The notes under the pieces were generated by a model. The model was given only the letters and a program-made list of their open reading frames with translations, searched no databases and was not told the DNA's origin. DNA of 5,102 bases, from positions 1 to 5,102 of the forward strand of contig CAKUPC010000071.1 in assembly GCA_934675095.1 (NCBI GenBank). Reading direction: 5' to 3'. This stretch comes from an uncultured Bacteroidales bacterium (GTDB lineage Bacteria; Bacteroidota; Bacteroidia; Bacteroidales; UBA932). Positions within the stretch are counted from its first letter, which is position 1, and the number at the start of each line of letters is the position of its first letter. Below, piece after piece: positions 1 through 5,102 of this stretch. Position numbers and translations under genes: made by a program.

Positions 1-76
1 TCTCGGCACGTTCCTCTGCCTCAAGCTGGGCCTTCAGTTCGGCCCTCTGCTGCGGTGTCATTTTACTGATATCCAT
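1..76 (-). CDS. DUF3164-like phage protein, N-terminal fragment
   Basis: An open frame starts at the ATG at 76 and runs off the window edge at base 1, giving 25 residues that begin MDISKMTPQQRAELKAQLEA. The charged, Gln/Glu/Ala-rich start with 'MTPQQRAELKAxLEAEE' is how DUF3164 proteins of Bacteroidales Mu-like phages begin, as I remember them. That family is an early gene of unknown function common in transposable phages. The gene lies 14 bases after the stop of the 214-residue gene, so it is almost certainly co-transcribed. The leader is A-rich without a Shine-Dalgarno sequence. The family call rests on a short N-terminus and could be wrong; the reading frame itself is secure. Confidence 0.6.
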   Translation of the reverse strand, partial: MDISKMTPQQRAELKAQLEAEERAE

Positions 77-90
77 ATCGTTTCTAAATG

Positions 91-735
91 TTATTTCTCC
101 AACTTTCCCATAACGCCACGTTCCATCCGGCTCTGGACCCTTTCCTTACTTGCTTCAAGGAACATTTCAAGCCCCTTGATCATCTTCTCGTTCTGCGGTG
201 AAGGAAAACGGGCGTTCAACTTCTTGTGACGGTCAAGCAGGACAAGGGCCAACTGCTCGGACTGGATTCCAGGAATCACCGTTCCGTCATCAAGTTTCTG
301 TATAAACTGGATCACCTGCTCATTCCCCGTGTATGAAGTAACCCCGTCAGCGAATCCCAGACATTCACGCATGATGTAGCAGTGAGCGCCACCATATGTC
401 TTATCATACACCGCCCGAATCGTCTTTTCCTCTGAAGGATAGACACGACCGTCCAATGTGACTTTCTCCACAACAGGCATATCCCCGAAATAATCACGGT
501 TCACCAATGCCTTCAGCTGTTCCTCATAGTCTCCCTTGACTACTTTTCCGTTAATCACTTTCAGAAGAACCATTTCAAGGACATCAACCACTTTTTTCGT
601 TCTGACCGTCAGCGCCGGCAAGGTTCTTCCAAGGCGTTCAACATCCTTGATTTTGTCATAAACAGCCTTGAGGCACCTGTCCCTTTCCAAGGCGACAAGT
701 CTCACGACATCCTGTCTTGAATACATCTTTTCCAT
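91..735 (-). CDS. 214-aa early phage protein; C-terminal Acb2/Tad1-like helical hairpin suspected
   Basis: The chosen start is the ATG at 735 (MEKMYSRQDVVRL), giving 214 residues. The frame stays open to 843, but that extension would be translated from the upstream tRNA-like element, so I reject it. The ATG at 726 is a possible alternative. There is no signal peptide or membrane segment. Residues 1-60 are charged and helical (RQDVVRLVALERDRCLKAVYD, broken here for description as R7 to D27). The middle (about 90-150) reads as beta-rich, with YGGAHCY near 114-120 and VIQFIQKLDDGTVIPG near 141-156. The C-terminus holds GIQSEQL (156-162), LVLLDR (164-169), LNARFPSPQNEKM (173-185) and R..R..RGVMG (199-210). 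That pattern of two helices around 'FPS.QN' and ending 'RGV.G' resembles, from memory, phage proteins annotated with the Acb2/Tad1 hairpin domain, which sequester cyclic-nucleotide defence signals. This is inference; I recognise no catalytic motif. It lies between the GemA-like and DUF3164-like genes. Confidence 0.8.
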   Translation of the reverse strand: MEKMYSRQDVVRLVALERDRCLKAVYDKIKDVERLGRTLPALTVRTKKVVDVLEMVLLKVINGKVVKGDYEEQLKALVNRDYFGDMPVVEKVTLDGRVYPSEEKTIRAVYDKTYGGAHCYIMRECLGFADGVTSYTGNEQVIQFIQKLDDGTVIPGIQSEQLALVLLDRHKKLNARFPSPQNEKMIKGLEMFLEASKERVQSRMERGVMGKLEK

Positions 736-741
736 AATACA

Positions 742-754
742 CAATTTTGAATTG
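742..754. repeat. Small inverted repeat in the leader of the 214-aa gene
   Basis: CAATT-ttg-AATTG forms a perfect 5-bp inverted repeat with a 3-base spacer, between the tRNA-like element and the start codon at 735. It is AT-rich and weak as an RNA hairpin. It could be a minor operator or chance. Confidence 0.25.
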
Positions 755-762
755 ATAAAACT

Positions 763-848
763 TGGGAGGAGGTCGGGGACTCGAACCCCTGTGCATCCGC
801 TGCTTGCAACGTGGATTTTTCGGATGCGAATATGTCCTGGCACCTCCC
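763..848 (-). tRNA. tRNA-like element 1 (degenerate or atypical tRNA)
   Basis: Read on the minus strand, GGGAGGT (848-842) pairs with ACCTCCT (773-767) as a 7-bp acceptor stem with one G-U pair. It is followed by discriminator C and an encoded CCA (766-763). The T-arm has AGGGG/CCCCG (four G-C pairs and one A-G mismatch) around the canonical loop TTCGAGT (785-779). The rest is not a normal tRNA. No proper D-stem forms, although a GG lies in the expected D-loop region (841-828). A 7-bp stem GCATCCG/CGGATGC (827-821 with 799-793) closes a 21-base loop instead of an anticodon arm. A TTGCAAG in that loop could mimic a GCA (Cys) anticodon loop, but its flanks do not pair. It is either a decayed phage tRNA or a tRNA-mimicking RNA in the operon transcript. 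Its 3' end lies 27 bases before the next start codon. Confidence 0.5.
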
Positions 849-867
849 CATACGCAATTTCTTTAAC

Positions 868-888
868 TTACATAGAAACACCTCCTTA
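868..888 (-). promoter_or_regulatory. Perfect Shine-Dalgarno sequence followed by an ATG-TAA start-stop
   Basis: The minus strand carries TAAGGAGGTG (888-879), ten bases fully complementary to the 3' end of 16S rRNA. A 5-base spacer follows, then ATG (873-871) and immediately TAA (870-868). This would be an ideal ribosome site for a one-codon ORF. None of the other genes here has such a site, as expected in Bacteroidota, where Shine-Dalgarno use is rare. It may hold a ribosome in the gap, mark a decayed gene, or be a regulatory decoy. The next in-frame product (start at 851, 49 codons) runs through the tRNA-like element and is not convincing. Confidence 0.45.
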
Positions 889-898
889 TGAATTAATT

Positions 899-1381
899 TC
901 AACTTGGCAACTGGTTCGGATTCCTGCCCACATACACCGGGAATATCTTCACGGCACGGACGGATTCCTCTTTCTTCGGTCGCGGCTTCCTGATGATTGC
1001 CTCCAGTTTAGGAATCAATGCTTCCAGCTCCTCAATCGTCAGCATCCCGAAAGGCTTACCGGCAATCCGGACGTTCTGGCAGAACGCATTCACCTTATCG
1101 AAGTCGGTGGTGTCCACACCTATCCGCTGAATCCTCTTCAAGACAGCCGAGCGCATCTTCTTGCGACGGAATATATAATCGTCACGGCTTTCGGACTGAT
1201 GTCTGCCGCTCTGGATGCAGCTGCACATCTCATCATACTCAGCATCCTTCATGTCCCTCAGTGATGTTGTCCGTCCCTGCGTGAATTGCGAGACCAGATC
1301 ATCCTTGTACTGTTCGAGGTCGATGCCTTTAGCCTTGCACAAGGCGTAGAACCTTGAATAATTGCGTTTTTTATTTCCCAT
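899..1381 (-). CDS. GemA (Mu gp16)-like early protein
   Basis: A 160-residue cytoplasmic protein starting MGNKKRNYSRFYAL. Its layout fits GemA/gp16 proteins of Mu-like phages. The N-terminal half has a helix-rich block with LEQYKDDLVSQFT (22-34) and GRTTSLRDM (36-44), like the 'Y..lL...tGk.S...l...E' block of gp16. The C-terminal half has a basic RRKKMRSAVLKRIQRIG segment (72-88), then FCQNVRIAGKPF (100-111) and LTIEELEALIPKLEAI (114-129). GemA is an early protein reported to modulate host functions such as DNA topology, and it often sits near the middle regulator. I recognised it by pattern, not by alignment, so the family call is moderate. The start at 1381 is 11 bases after the stop of the ATPase gene. 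The stop (899-901) is followed by a 163-base gap holding the tRNA-like element. Confidence 0.75.
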   Translation of the reverse strand: MGNKKRNYSRFYALCKAKGIDLEQYKDDLVSQFTQGRTTSLRDMKDAEYDEMCSCIQSGRHQSESRDDYIFRRKKMRSAVLKRIQRIGVDTTDFDKVNAFCQNVRIAGKPFGMLTIEELEALIPKLEAIIRKPRPKKEESVRAVKIFPVYVGRNPNQLPS

Positions 1382-1392
1382 ACGATAACATA

Positions 1393-2010
1393 TTAAACAG
1401 GATCAGACCAATACTTCTTCGCCCCCTCATCCCAGATTGTCATTTCTCCAGTGGAGCCGACAAAACGGCCCTTGCTGAACGCCTTGTACCCTTCAACCCA
1501 GATTTTGCAGGAAGCGTCATACATCGCGCTTGTCGCCGCGCGCCCTTCCGGCTGGCGTCCCCTTGTTCGGCTTACGAATATCAGCAGCTTATTCTTATGC
1601 TTCTCGCAGAACGCCCTGAAATCCTTATACGTCAGTCCCATGTACTGGAAGGAGTCAAGGACGACAAACTTCGGGGAACGCTGCTGCGAAATCTTCTCAT
1701 CCAGTTCCGGAAGCGGCATGTTCGCCAGCTGGAATCTGCTGCCAAGTTCGCCCATGCCGTAGCGTCTGAGCGTGTTCTGCATCGTCAGGCTCACACCCTC
1801 CTCCCGTGAGTTGTAAAGGACTTTGCCGAATGCCGACAGTTCCTTGCACAATGACACCACAGCCGAGGTCTTGCCGTTGCCGGAATTCCCCCAGATGAAC
1901 CAGACGCCGGTGGTCTCAATCTCACCGACACACTCATCCCATCCTCCACCGAGACGGATCGTGTCGAACTTGATTGTAAGAACCTGCTTTGCTGATAATG
2001 TGCGTGCCAT
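1393..2010 (-). CDS. RecA/AAA-type P-loop ATPase of Mu-like phage
   Basis: A 205-residue P-loop NTPase. The Walker A motif is GNSGNGKTS (41-49), directly after a hydrophobic strand (TTGVWFIW, 33-40). The likely catalytic glutamate lies in SREEG (68-72). Walker B is FVVLDS (115-120), and a sensor-like strand LLIFVSRTRG (142-151) precedes a glycine- and arginine-rich loop. The order (P-loop, Glu after strand 2, Walker B ending in Asp-Ser, then FVSRTRG) looks like the RecA/DnaB/RadA fold rather than the MuB fold. The conserved tail MYDASCKIWVEGYKAFSKGRF (163-183, by parts) is typical, from memory, of an ATPase found in Bacteroidales Mu-like phages. It probably acts on phage DNA during replicative transposition, but its exact role is unknown. 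It lies 33 bases after MuB and 11 bases before the GemA-like gene. Confidence 0.85.
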   Translation of the reverse strand: MARTLSAKQVLTIKFDTIRLGGGWDECVGEIETTGVWFIWGNSGNGKTSAVVSLCKELSAFGKVLYNSREEGVSLTMQNTLRRYGMGELGSRFQLANMPLPELDEKISQQRSPKFVVLDSFQYMGLTYKDFRAFCEKHKNKLLIFVSRTRGRQPEGRAATSAMYDASCKIWVEGYKAFSKGRFVGSTGEMTIWDEGAKKYWSDPV

Positions 2011-2043
2011 TTGAATGCCGTTTGAAAGGGTTTTTAATAGATT

Positions 2044-2946
2044 TTAGAGTCTTGACGCAGCCGCCAGCCTCAGCTGCTTGTGGATTGATTTCTTGACGCG
2101 GCGGAGGTCGAATTCCATCCGGCTGTTACGGAGTTCTCCGGACTCCCGTATCACTGACGCGATGGCCTTCTCATCGGCAAGTCCGTTGTTCCGGCAGATG
2201 GCGTTCACCTCATACTCGGTGACTCCGGAAAGAGGAACGAACTTCCGCCCAATCCGTGAATACAACTCCTCATATCCTTTCTTGTCGAGTTTGAGCCCTT
2301 TGCTGATCCTCTTCTGAATGAACGGTGTCGAAAGGAACACGATGCCGCATTTGTCCTCAAGGGCGTTGTACAGGCTGATGAAATAGTACATCACGGAATC
2401 CGTGAGTTTGTCTCCCTCATCGAAAACAAGCAGGGGGCTTTTCATCTTGACCAGTTCATCGACAATCCGGTTCAGAGTCGCGCGGACGGTAAGCCCCTCA
2501 TTCCTGATGCCTATCTTCTTTGCGAGCTCTTCCACGAAGTCAGCCTTGTGCATGTCCTCAGAGCATCCGAGAACGAACACATTCCTGTGCGTCTTTGAAT
2601 ACTGGAACGCCGCGGTTGTCTTCCCGATTCCAGCAGGAGCCACTATCCATGACACGTTCTGGTACTGCTGCGCGTCTGCAAGAAGTGTCTCGACATCCTT
2701 GAACGCGGATGTCTGACAGATTTGCCACCCTTCAGACTTGCCGCTGCCGACAGCGGCCTTGATGCGTAGGAACATCTCATCGCTGATCCTTTCGAACTTG
2801 CCGTTCACGACGGCATTGAATGTTCCGGGGCTTGCGATGTCCCGCAGGGAGTTCGCCGCCTTCGCCTGGCTCGCATATCCGGACGCATAGTCAAGCAGCA
2901 TCCGCTGGATGCCCTGCTTCTCTTCTAATGTTAGTTTCTGTGCCAT
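2044..2946 (-). CDS. MuB-like target-selection AAA+ ATPase
   Basis: A 300-residue AAA+ ATPase directly downstream of the transposase (16-base gap). In Mu, MuB forms ATP-dependent filaments on target DNA, delivers it to MuA and provides target immunity. Residues 15-62 form a helix-turn-helix-like segment (YASQAKAANSL then SPGTFNAVVNGKF), matching the N-terminal DNA-binding domain of MuB. Walker A is APAGIGKTT (103-111), Walker B is PLLVFDEGD (171-179), and sensor 1 is in FLSTPF (204-209). An arginine in YSRIGRKF (229-236) is placed like an arginine finger or sensor. The C-terminal helical region (240-300) is basic (RRVKKSIHKQLRL), as expected for the DNA-binding and MuA-contacting end. The length is close to Mu MuB (about 312 residues). 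The family call is strong from motifs plus position. Confidence 0.9.
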   Translation of the reverse strand: MAQKLTLEEKQGIQRMLLDYASGYASQAKAANSLRDIASPGTFNAVVNGKFERISDEMFLRIKAAVGSGKSEGWQICQTSAFKDVETLLADAQQYQNVSWIVAPAGIGKTTAAFQYSKTHRNVFVLGCSEDMHKADFVEELAKKIGIRNEGLTVRATLNRIVDELVKMKSPLLVFDEGDKLTDSVMYYFISLYNALEDKCGIVFLSTPFIQKRISKGLKLDKKGYEELYSRIGRKFVPLSGVTEYEVNAICRNNGLADEKAIASVIRESGELRNSRMEFDLRRVKKSIHKQLRLAAASRL

Positions 2947-2962
2947 AATATTGAATGATTTG

Positions 2963-4972
2963 CTATGTTCTGCTTATCGCGTCAAGAGGGTTGTAATCCA
3001 TATTGCTCAACTCCTTGTTGAACGGTCCGATGTCGGTCGTGTCCGGAGCGTCCGGATGGGTCACAACGGCCAGTGCATCCGCGAACGTCTCGAACTCGCT
3101 CTCGCTGATTCCCTTCAAGGCAGGGGTAGTCAGGCCATTCTGTTCCGGAGCCATTCCGTGCTCAAGCTCCAAAGCGTGGTTCTCGATTCTGCGCTGAACC
3201 CTCATCCTCTTGTTTTCAGTATCGTTCTGCCTTATCAGAGCCATATCCCCGTCTTTCTGCTCCTGGATATTCCTGTGAATCGTCAGGTAAGGATATGCCG
3301 AAGCGACATACTTCAGCCCCATCGCTGTCTGCTCAAACAGCATCGCCATATCCATCTTCATCGGGTCAAACTTCACGATGAACTCCTTGCCGGTGTTCAC
3401 TTTCCTCCACTCGTAGTCCGGCTTGCCGTCAGCGGTCAGAACCTCGTAGGTGTACTTGCGCTTCTGGTACTGGATGGATATGCCGTCGGCGGTGAATCTT
3501 GACGGGCGGTCTGTCCTTATCCAGAACAGGTTCACCATATCGATCTGTGACACGGCTTCCGTCTCCGGATTGACGCTCTTTTGATAAGCCGACAACCTGC
3601 CATTGATGGCATTCCATTTCCGGCGTGCCTCCGCATAGGCCGCAAGCAGCTCATCGTATGTGTAAAGCGACTCCTTGTTGGCGTCCACGAATTCACGGTT
3701 TATCTTCCACGCATCCTTTGCGGAGATGTTGCCTCCGGTGAATCGCCAGTCCTGTCCAAGTATCTGACGCTGGAACTCTCCGAAAAGCCGTTCTATCGTC
3801 TTCGACTGTGGGTTGTAAGGTGAGGTTGTCCGGGACACGTGCGATGTTATGCTTGCGAAGAAAGCCTGCGCGACCTTTGATGTCTGCGCGCCCTGGTTGT
3901 CCGTTACAATCTCGTATGGCTTATGCCCGGAGGTTTCAACCGCCATTCGAAAGGCTTTATACTGGAGGTCGAAGTTCTCTGTCTTCCCGATGGCATAGCC
4001 AAGAAGTGTGTCATTGAAGGCATCAGCGACCTCGTACACGAAAGCCGTCTTGACGACCAGCTTCCCGCCTTCGTAATCCTTATAAAACAGGTTCAGTTTC
4101 GTACCGTCACCGTACCAGAGTGAATCCCTCATCGTCGGCATCAATGTCTTGTTGTGGCGTGAATATATCTGCTTCGAGGCAAGCTCTCCATACACGGCGT
4201 CATACCATTGCGGTTTGATGTCCGGACGCTCCAGGAACTGACGCAGCGAGTTCTCCGAGCGGAGCGGCTTCCAACCCTTTTCAACCGCTATCGTGTTGTA
4301 CTTCTCAAGCAGCTGTGACAATGTATACACCGGAGTCTTGCACCTCCGCAGTGCGATTATAAGGCGCTCACCGGCCTTGGTGATCTTGATTGTGTTTTTG
4401 TTCCCGAACTTGCCTGATATCAGACACACATACCCGGCCTTTGCATATTCACGCATCTTGTCACGCAGACGCGCCTCACTCTTCGGAAGCGTGTGATGAT
4501 ATGTCCCCCGGAGTTCCTCGGAAGCCCGGAAGATGTTCGACCAGATCACGGGCGTGTTGTTGTTGCAGGCGCGCCTCATCGCCTTCTGGGTGTTGAACAT
4601 GTCCTGCAGGGCATTCAGCACTCTCGCGTTGACGGTGTATTCCTCTTGTTTCGGTTCCGGAATCCGTTCTCCGTTGGGCAGGACGTGGTCATAGAAGAAC
4701 TGCTGGGCCTTCAGGTCCTGGGGCAGTCCGATCTGTTCTTTCTTCATAAGCTCATCCGGGTTGCCATACTTAGCCACGAAACGGGTCTTGAATCTCTCCG
4801 GCAATGATGCGTATTCTATCAGGGCGTAGGAACCATAACCCCTGCCATGACGAAGTATATTAATACCACCTCTATGTCGCAGGTTTTGGTAATTAGCTGG
4901 AGTGATGACAGGGTTTTCCCCACCTGACAACTCATCCACCGTCACAGCAATTATGTTTCCGTAATATTCCAT
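2963..4972 (-). CDS. MuA-type DDE transposase
   Basis: A 669-residue transposase that would cut the phage ends and join them to target DNA. The N-terminus (about 1-70) includes LRHRGGINILRHGRG and LIEYASLPERFK, a winged-helix-like DNA-binding start. Residues 110-270 are helical and correspond to the end-binding domains. The catalytic core has D289 in WYGDGTKLN, D358 in IVTDNQGAQ and E394 in KTIERLFGEF, with 35 residues between the second Asp and the Glu, a DD35E arrangement. NPQSKTIERLFG is typical of the Mu/retroviral-integrase superfamily. A beta-barrel-like region follows (about 485-540). The tail (560-669) has a basic helix NKRMRVQRRIENHALELE (587-604) and probably contacts MuB. Length matches Mu MuA (663 residues). 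I place the start at ATG 4972 (MEYYGN) after an A-rich leader. An upstream in-frame ATG at 5029 would add 19 residues read from the tRNA-like element, so I rejected it. Confidence 0.95.
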   Translation of the reverse strand: MEYYGNIIAVTVDELSGGENPVITPANYQNLRHRGGINILRHGRGYGSYALIEYASLPERFKTRFVAKYGNPDELMKKEQIGLPQDLKAQQFFYDHVLPNGERIPEPKQEEYTVNARVLNALQDMFNTQKAMRRACNNNTPVIWSNIFRASEELRGTYHHTLPKSEARLRDKMREYAKAGYVCLISGKFGNKNTIKITKAGERLIIALRRCKTPVYTLSQLLEKYNTIAVEKGWKPLRSENSLRQFLERPDIKPQWYDAVYGELASKQIYSRHNKTLMPTMRDSLWYGDGTKLNLFYKDYEGGKLVVKTAFVYEVADAFNDTLLGYAIGKTENFDLQYKAFRMAVETSGHKPYEIVTDNQGAQTSKVAQAFFASITSHVSRTTSPYNPQSKTIERLFGEFQRQILGQDWRFTGGNISAKDAWKINREFVDANKESLYTYDELLAAYAEARRKWNAINGRLSAYQKSVNPETEAVSQIDMVNLFWIRTDRPSRFTADGISIQYQKRKYTYEVLTADGKPDYEWRKVNTGKEFIVKFDPMKMDMAMLFEQTAMGLKYVASAYPYLTIHRNIQEQKDGDMALIRQNDTENKRMRVQRRIENHALELEHGMAPEQNGLTTPALKGISESEFETFADALAVVTHPDAPDTTDIGPFNKELSNMDYNPLDAISRT

Positions 4973-4989
4973 TTTACTTATCTGTTCTG

Positions 4990-5066
4990 CGGAGAGGGGT
5001 GGAGTCGAACCACCTAATGTCCTATGCATTACCCTCGGCCTATCCGTTTAGCCGCCTATCCTCTCC
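4990..5066 (-). tRNA. tRNA-like element 2 (atypical cloverleaf) upstream of the transposase
   Basis: On the minus strand, GGAGAGG (5066-5060) pairs perfectly with CCTCTCC (4997-4991), with discriminator G at 4990; CCA is not encoded. The T-arm is perfect: GGTGG/CCACC around loop TTCGACT (5009-5003). A D-like arm CGGC/GCCG (5054-5051, 5039-5036) has an 11-base loop containing the expected GG. An anticodon-like arm TAATG/CATTA (5031-5027, 5019-5015) has a 7-base loop CATAGGA, whose central triplet would be TAG. The anomalies are a 5-base linker before the D-arm (normally 2), a 4-base linker after it (normally 1), no variable loop, and A instead of T at position 33. Total length is normal (76 plus discriminator). 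The acceptor end with G73 resembles tRNA-Ser. It could be a decayed tRNA or a tRNA mimic in the leader of the transposase, 17 bases before its start codon. Confidence 0.5.
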
Positions 5067-5070
5067 ATTC

Positions 5071-5090
5071 GGGGCACAGCGGTAAGCCCC
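5071..5090 (-). other. GC-rich hairpin upstream of tRNA-like element 2
   Basis: On the minus strand GGGGC (5090-5086) pairs with GCCCC (5075-5071). A further AC/GT pairing inside gives a TT bulge and a CGCT loop. No T-tract follows, so it does not look like an intrinsic terminator. It lies 4 bases before the tRNA-like element and may be part of the same leader structure or an operator. The remaining bases to 5102 show nothing I can name. Confidence 0.35.
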
Positions 5091-5102
5091 ATTTCTCTAA
5101 TA

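Larger units (their letters stand above)
1..5102 (-). mobile_element. Early (transposition) region of a Mu-like transposable prophage
   Basis: The whole window reads as one minus-strand early operon: DDE transposase, then MuB-like ATPase, a second ATPase, a GemA-like protein, a 214-residue protein and a DUF3164-like protein. The A-then-B order is the hallmark of phage Mu and its relatives. The accessory genes match, from memory, the early genes of Bacteroidales Mu-like prophages. No structural genes and no recognisable Mu-type ends are visible, so the window is internal to the element. A non-phage Mu-type transposon cannot be excluded from this segment alone. Confidence 0.8.

Noticed and set aside
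736..843. Extended N-terminus of the 214-aa protein (36 more residues from 843)
   Set aside because: The extension is read from tRNA-like element 1; the start at 735 (or 726) begins a plausible charged helical protein.
763..848. Phage attachment site (att) formed from the 3' end of a tRNA gene
   Set aside because: The element sits inside the early operon and the integration enzyme here is a MuA-type transposase, which does not use tRNA att sites; no tyrosine integrase is visible.
702..902. Minus-strand ORF of 66 codons (or 49 from the ATG at 851) across the gap between the GemA-like and 214-aa genes
   Set aside because: It runs through tRNA-like element 1, starts with TTG or an ATG next to the acceptor stem, ends inside the next gene in another frame, and its protein has no recognisable pattern.
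668..1264. Long plus-strand ORFs opposite the genes (for example 668-1264, 2909-3502, 1354-1809)
   Set aside because: They lie antisense to well-supported minus-strand genes, show no protein-family motifs and have low-quality, arginine/serine/proline-rich translations typical of shadow frames.
4973..5029. Extended N-terminus of the transposase (19 more residues from the ATG at 5029)
   Set aside because: The extra codons coincide with the anticodon-like arm, T-arm and acceptor of the tRNA-like element, so they are probably not coding; the ATG at 4972 has a typical A-rich leader.
5071..5090. Intrinsic terminator
   Set aside because: The hairpin has no T-tract on either side in the direction of transcription.

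Overview
The window looks like the early, transposition end of a Mu-like transposable prophage from a member of the Bacteroidota, probably a gut Bacteroidales. Three things point to this. A MuA-type DDE transposase is followed directly by a MuB-type AAA+ ATPase. The genes after it are those usual in Bacteroides Mu-like phages (a second P-loop ATPase, a GemA/gp16-like protein, a DUF3164-like protein). Translation starts mostly have A-rich leaders rather than Shine-Dalgarno sequences. The host assignment is inference from protein style and leaders, not from a database search.

All protein genes lie on the minus strand, so the operon reads from position 5102 down to 1. In transcription order: a short hairpin (5071-5090); a tRNA-like element (4990-5066); MuA transposase (4972-2963); MuB-like target-selection ATPase (2946-2044); a RecA/AAA-type P-loop ATPase (2010-1393); a GemA-like protein (1381-899); a 163-base gap holding a perfect Shine-Dalgarno sequence with an ATG-TAA start-stop and a second tRNA-like element (763-848); a 214-residue protein with a C-terminal helical region (735-91); and the start of a DUF3164-like gene (76 to beyond base 1). 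Gaps between genes are 11-33 bases apart from the two tRNA-like leaders, so this is probably one early transcript.

MuA would carry out strand transfer and MuB would deliver target DNA and stimulate MuA. The second ATPase, the GemA-like protein and the distal proteins would support replication, host modulation or counter-defence. The C-terminus of the 214-residue protein resembles, from memory, the helical-hairpin pattern of the Acb2/Tad1 type (cyclic-nucleotide sponges that block CBASS and Thoeris). This is a hypothesis only.

The most unusual part is the pair of tRNA-like elements. Each has a convincing T-arm with a TTCGA loop and a 7-bp acceptor stem, but a non-canonical body. Each sits 19-30 bases upstream of a start codon in the same operon. 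They may be degenerate phage tRNAs, or tRNA-mimicking processing or regulatory structures inside the polycistronic mRNA. The first lies next to a ten-base perfect Shine-Dalgarno sequence whose core is complementary to the element's own acceptor strand.
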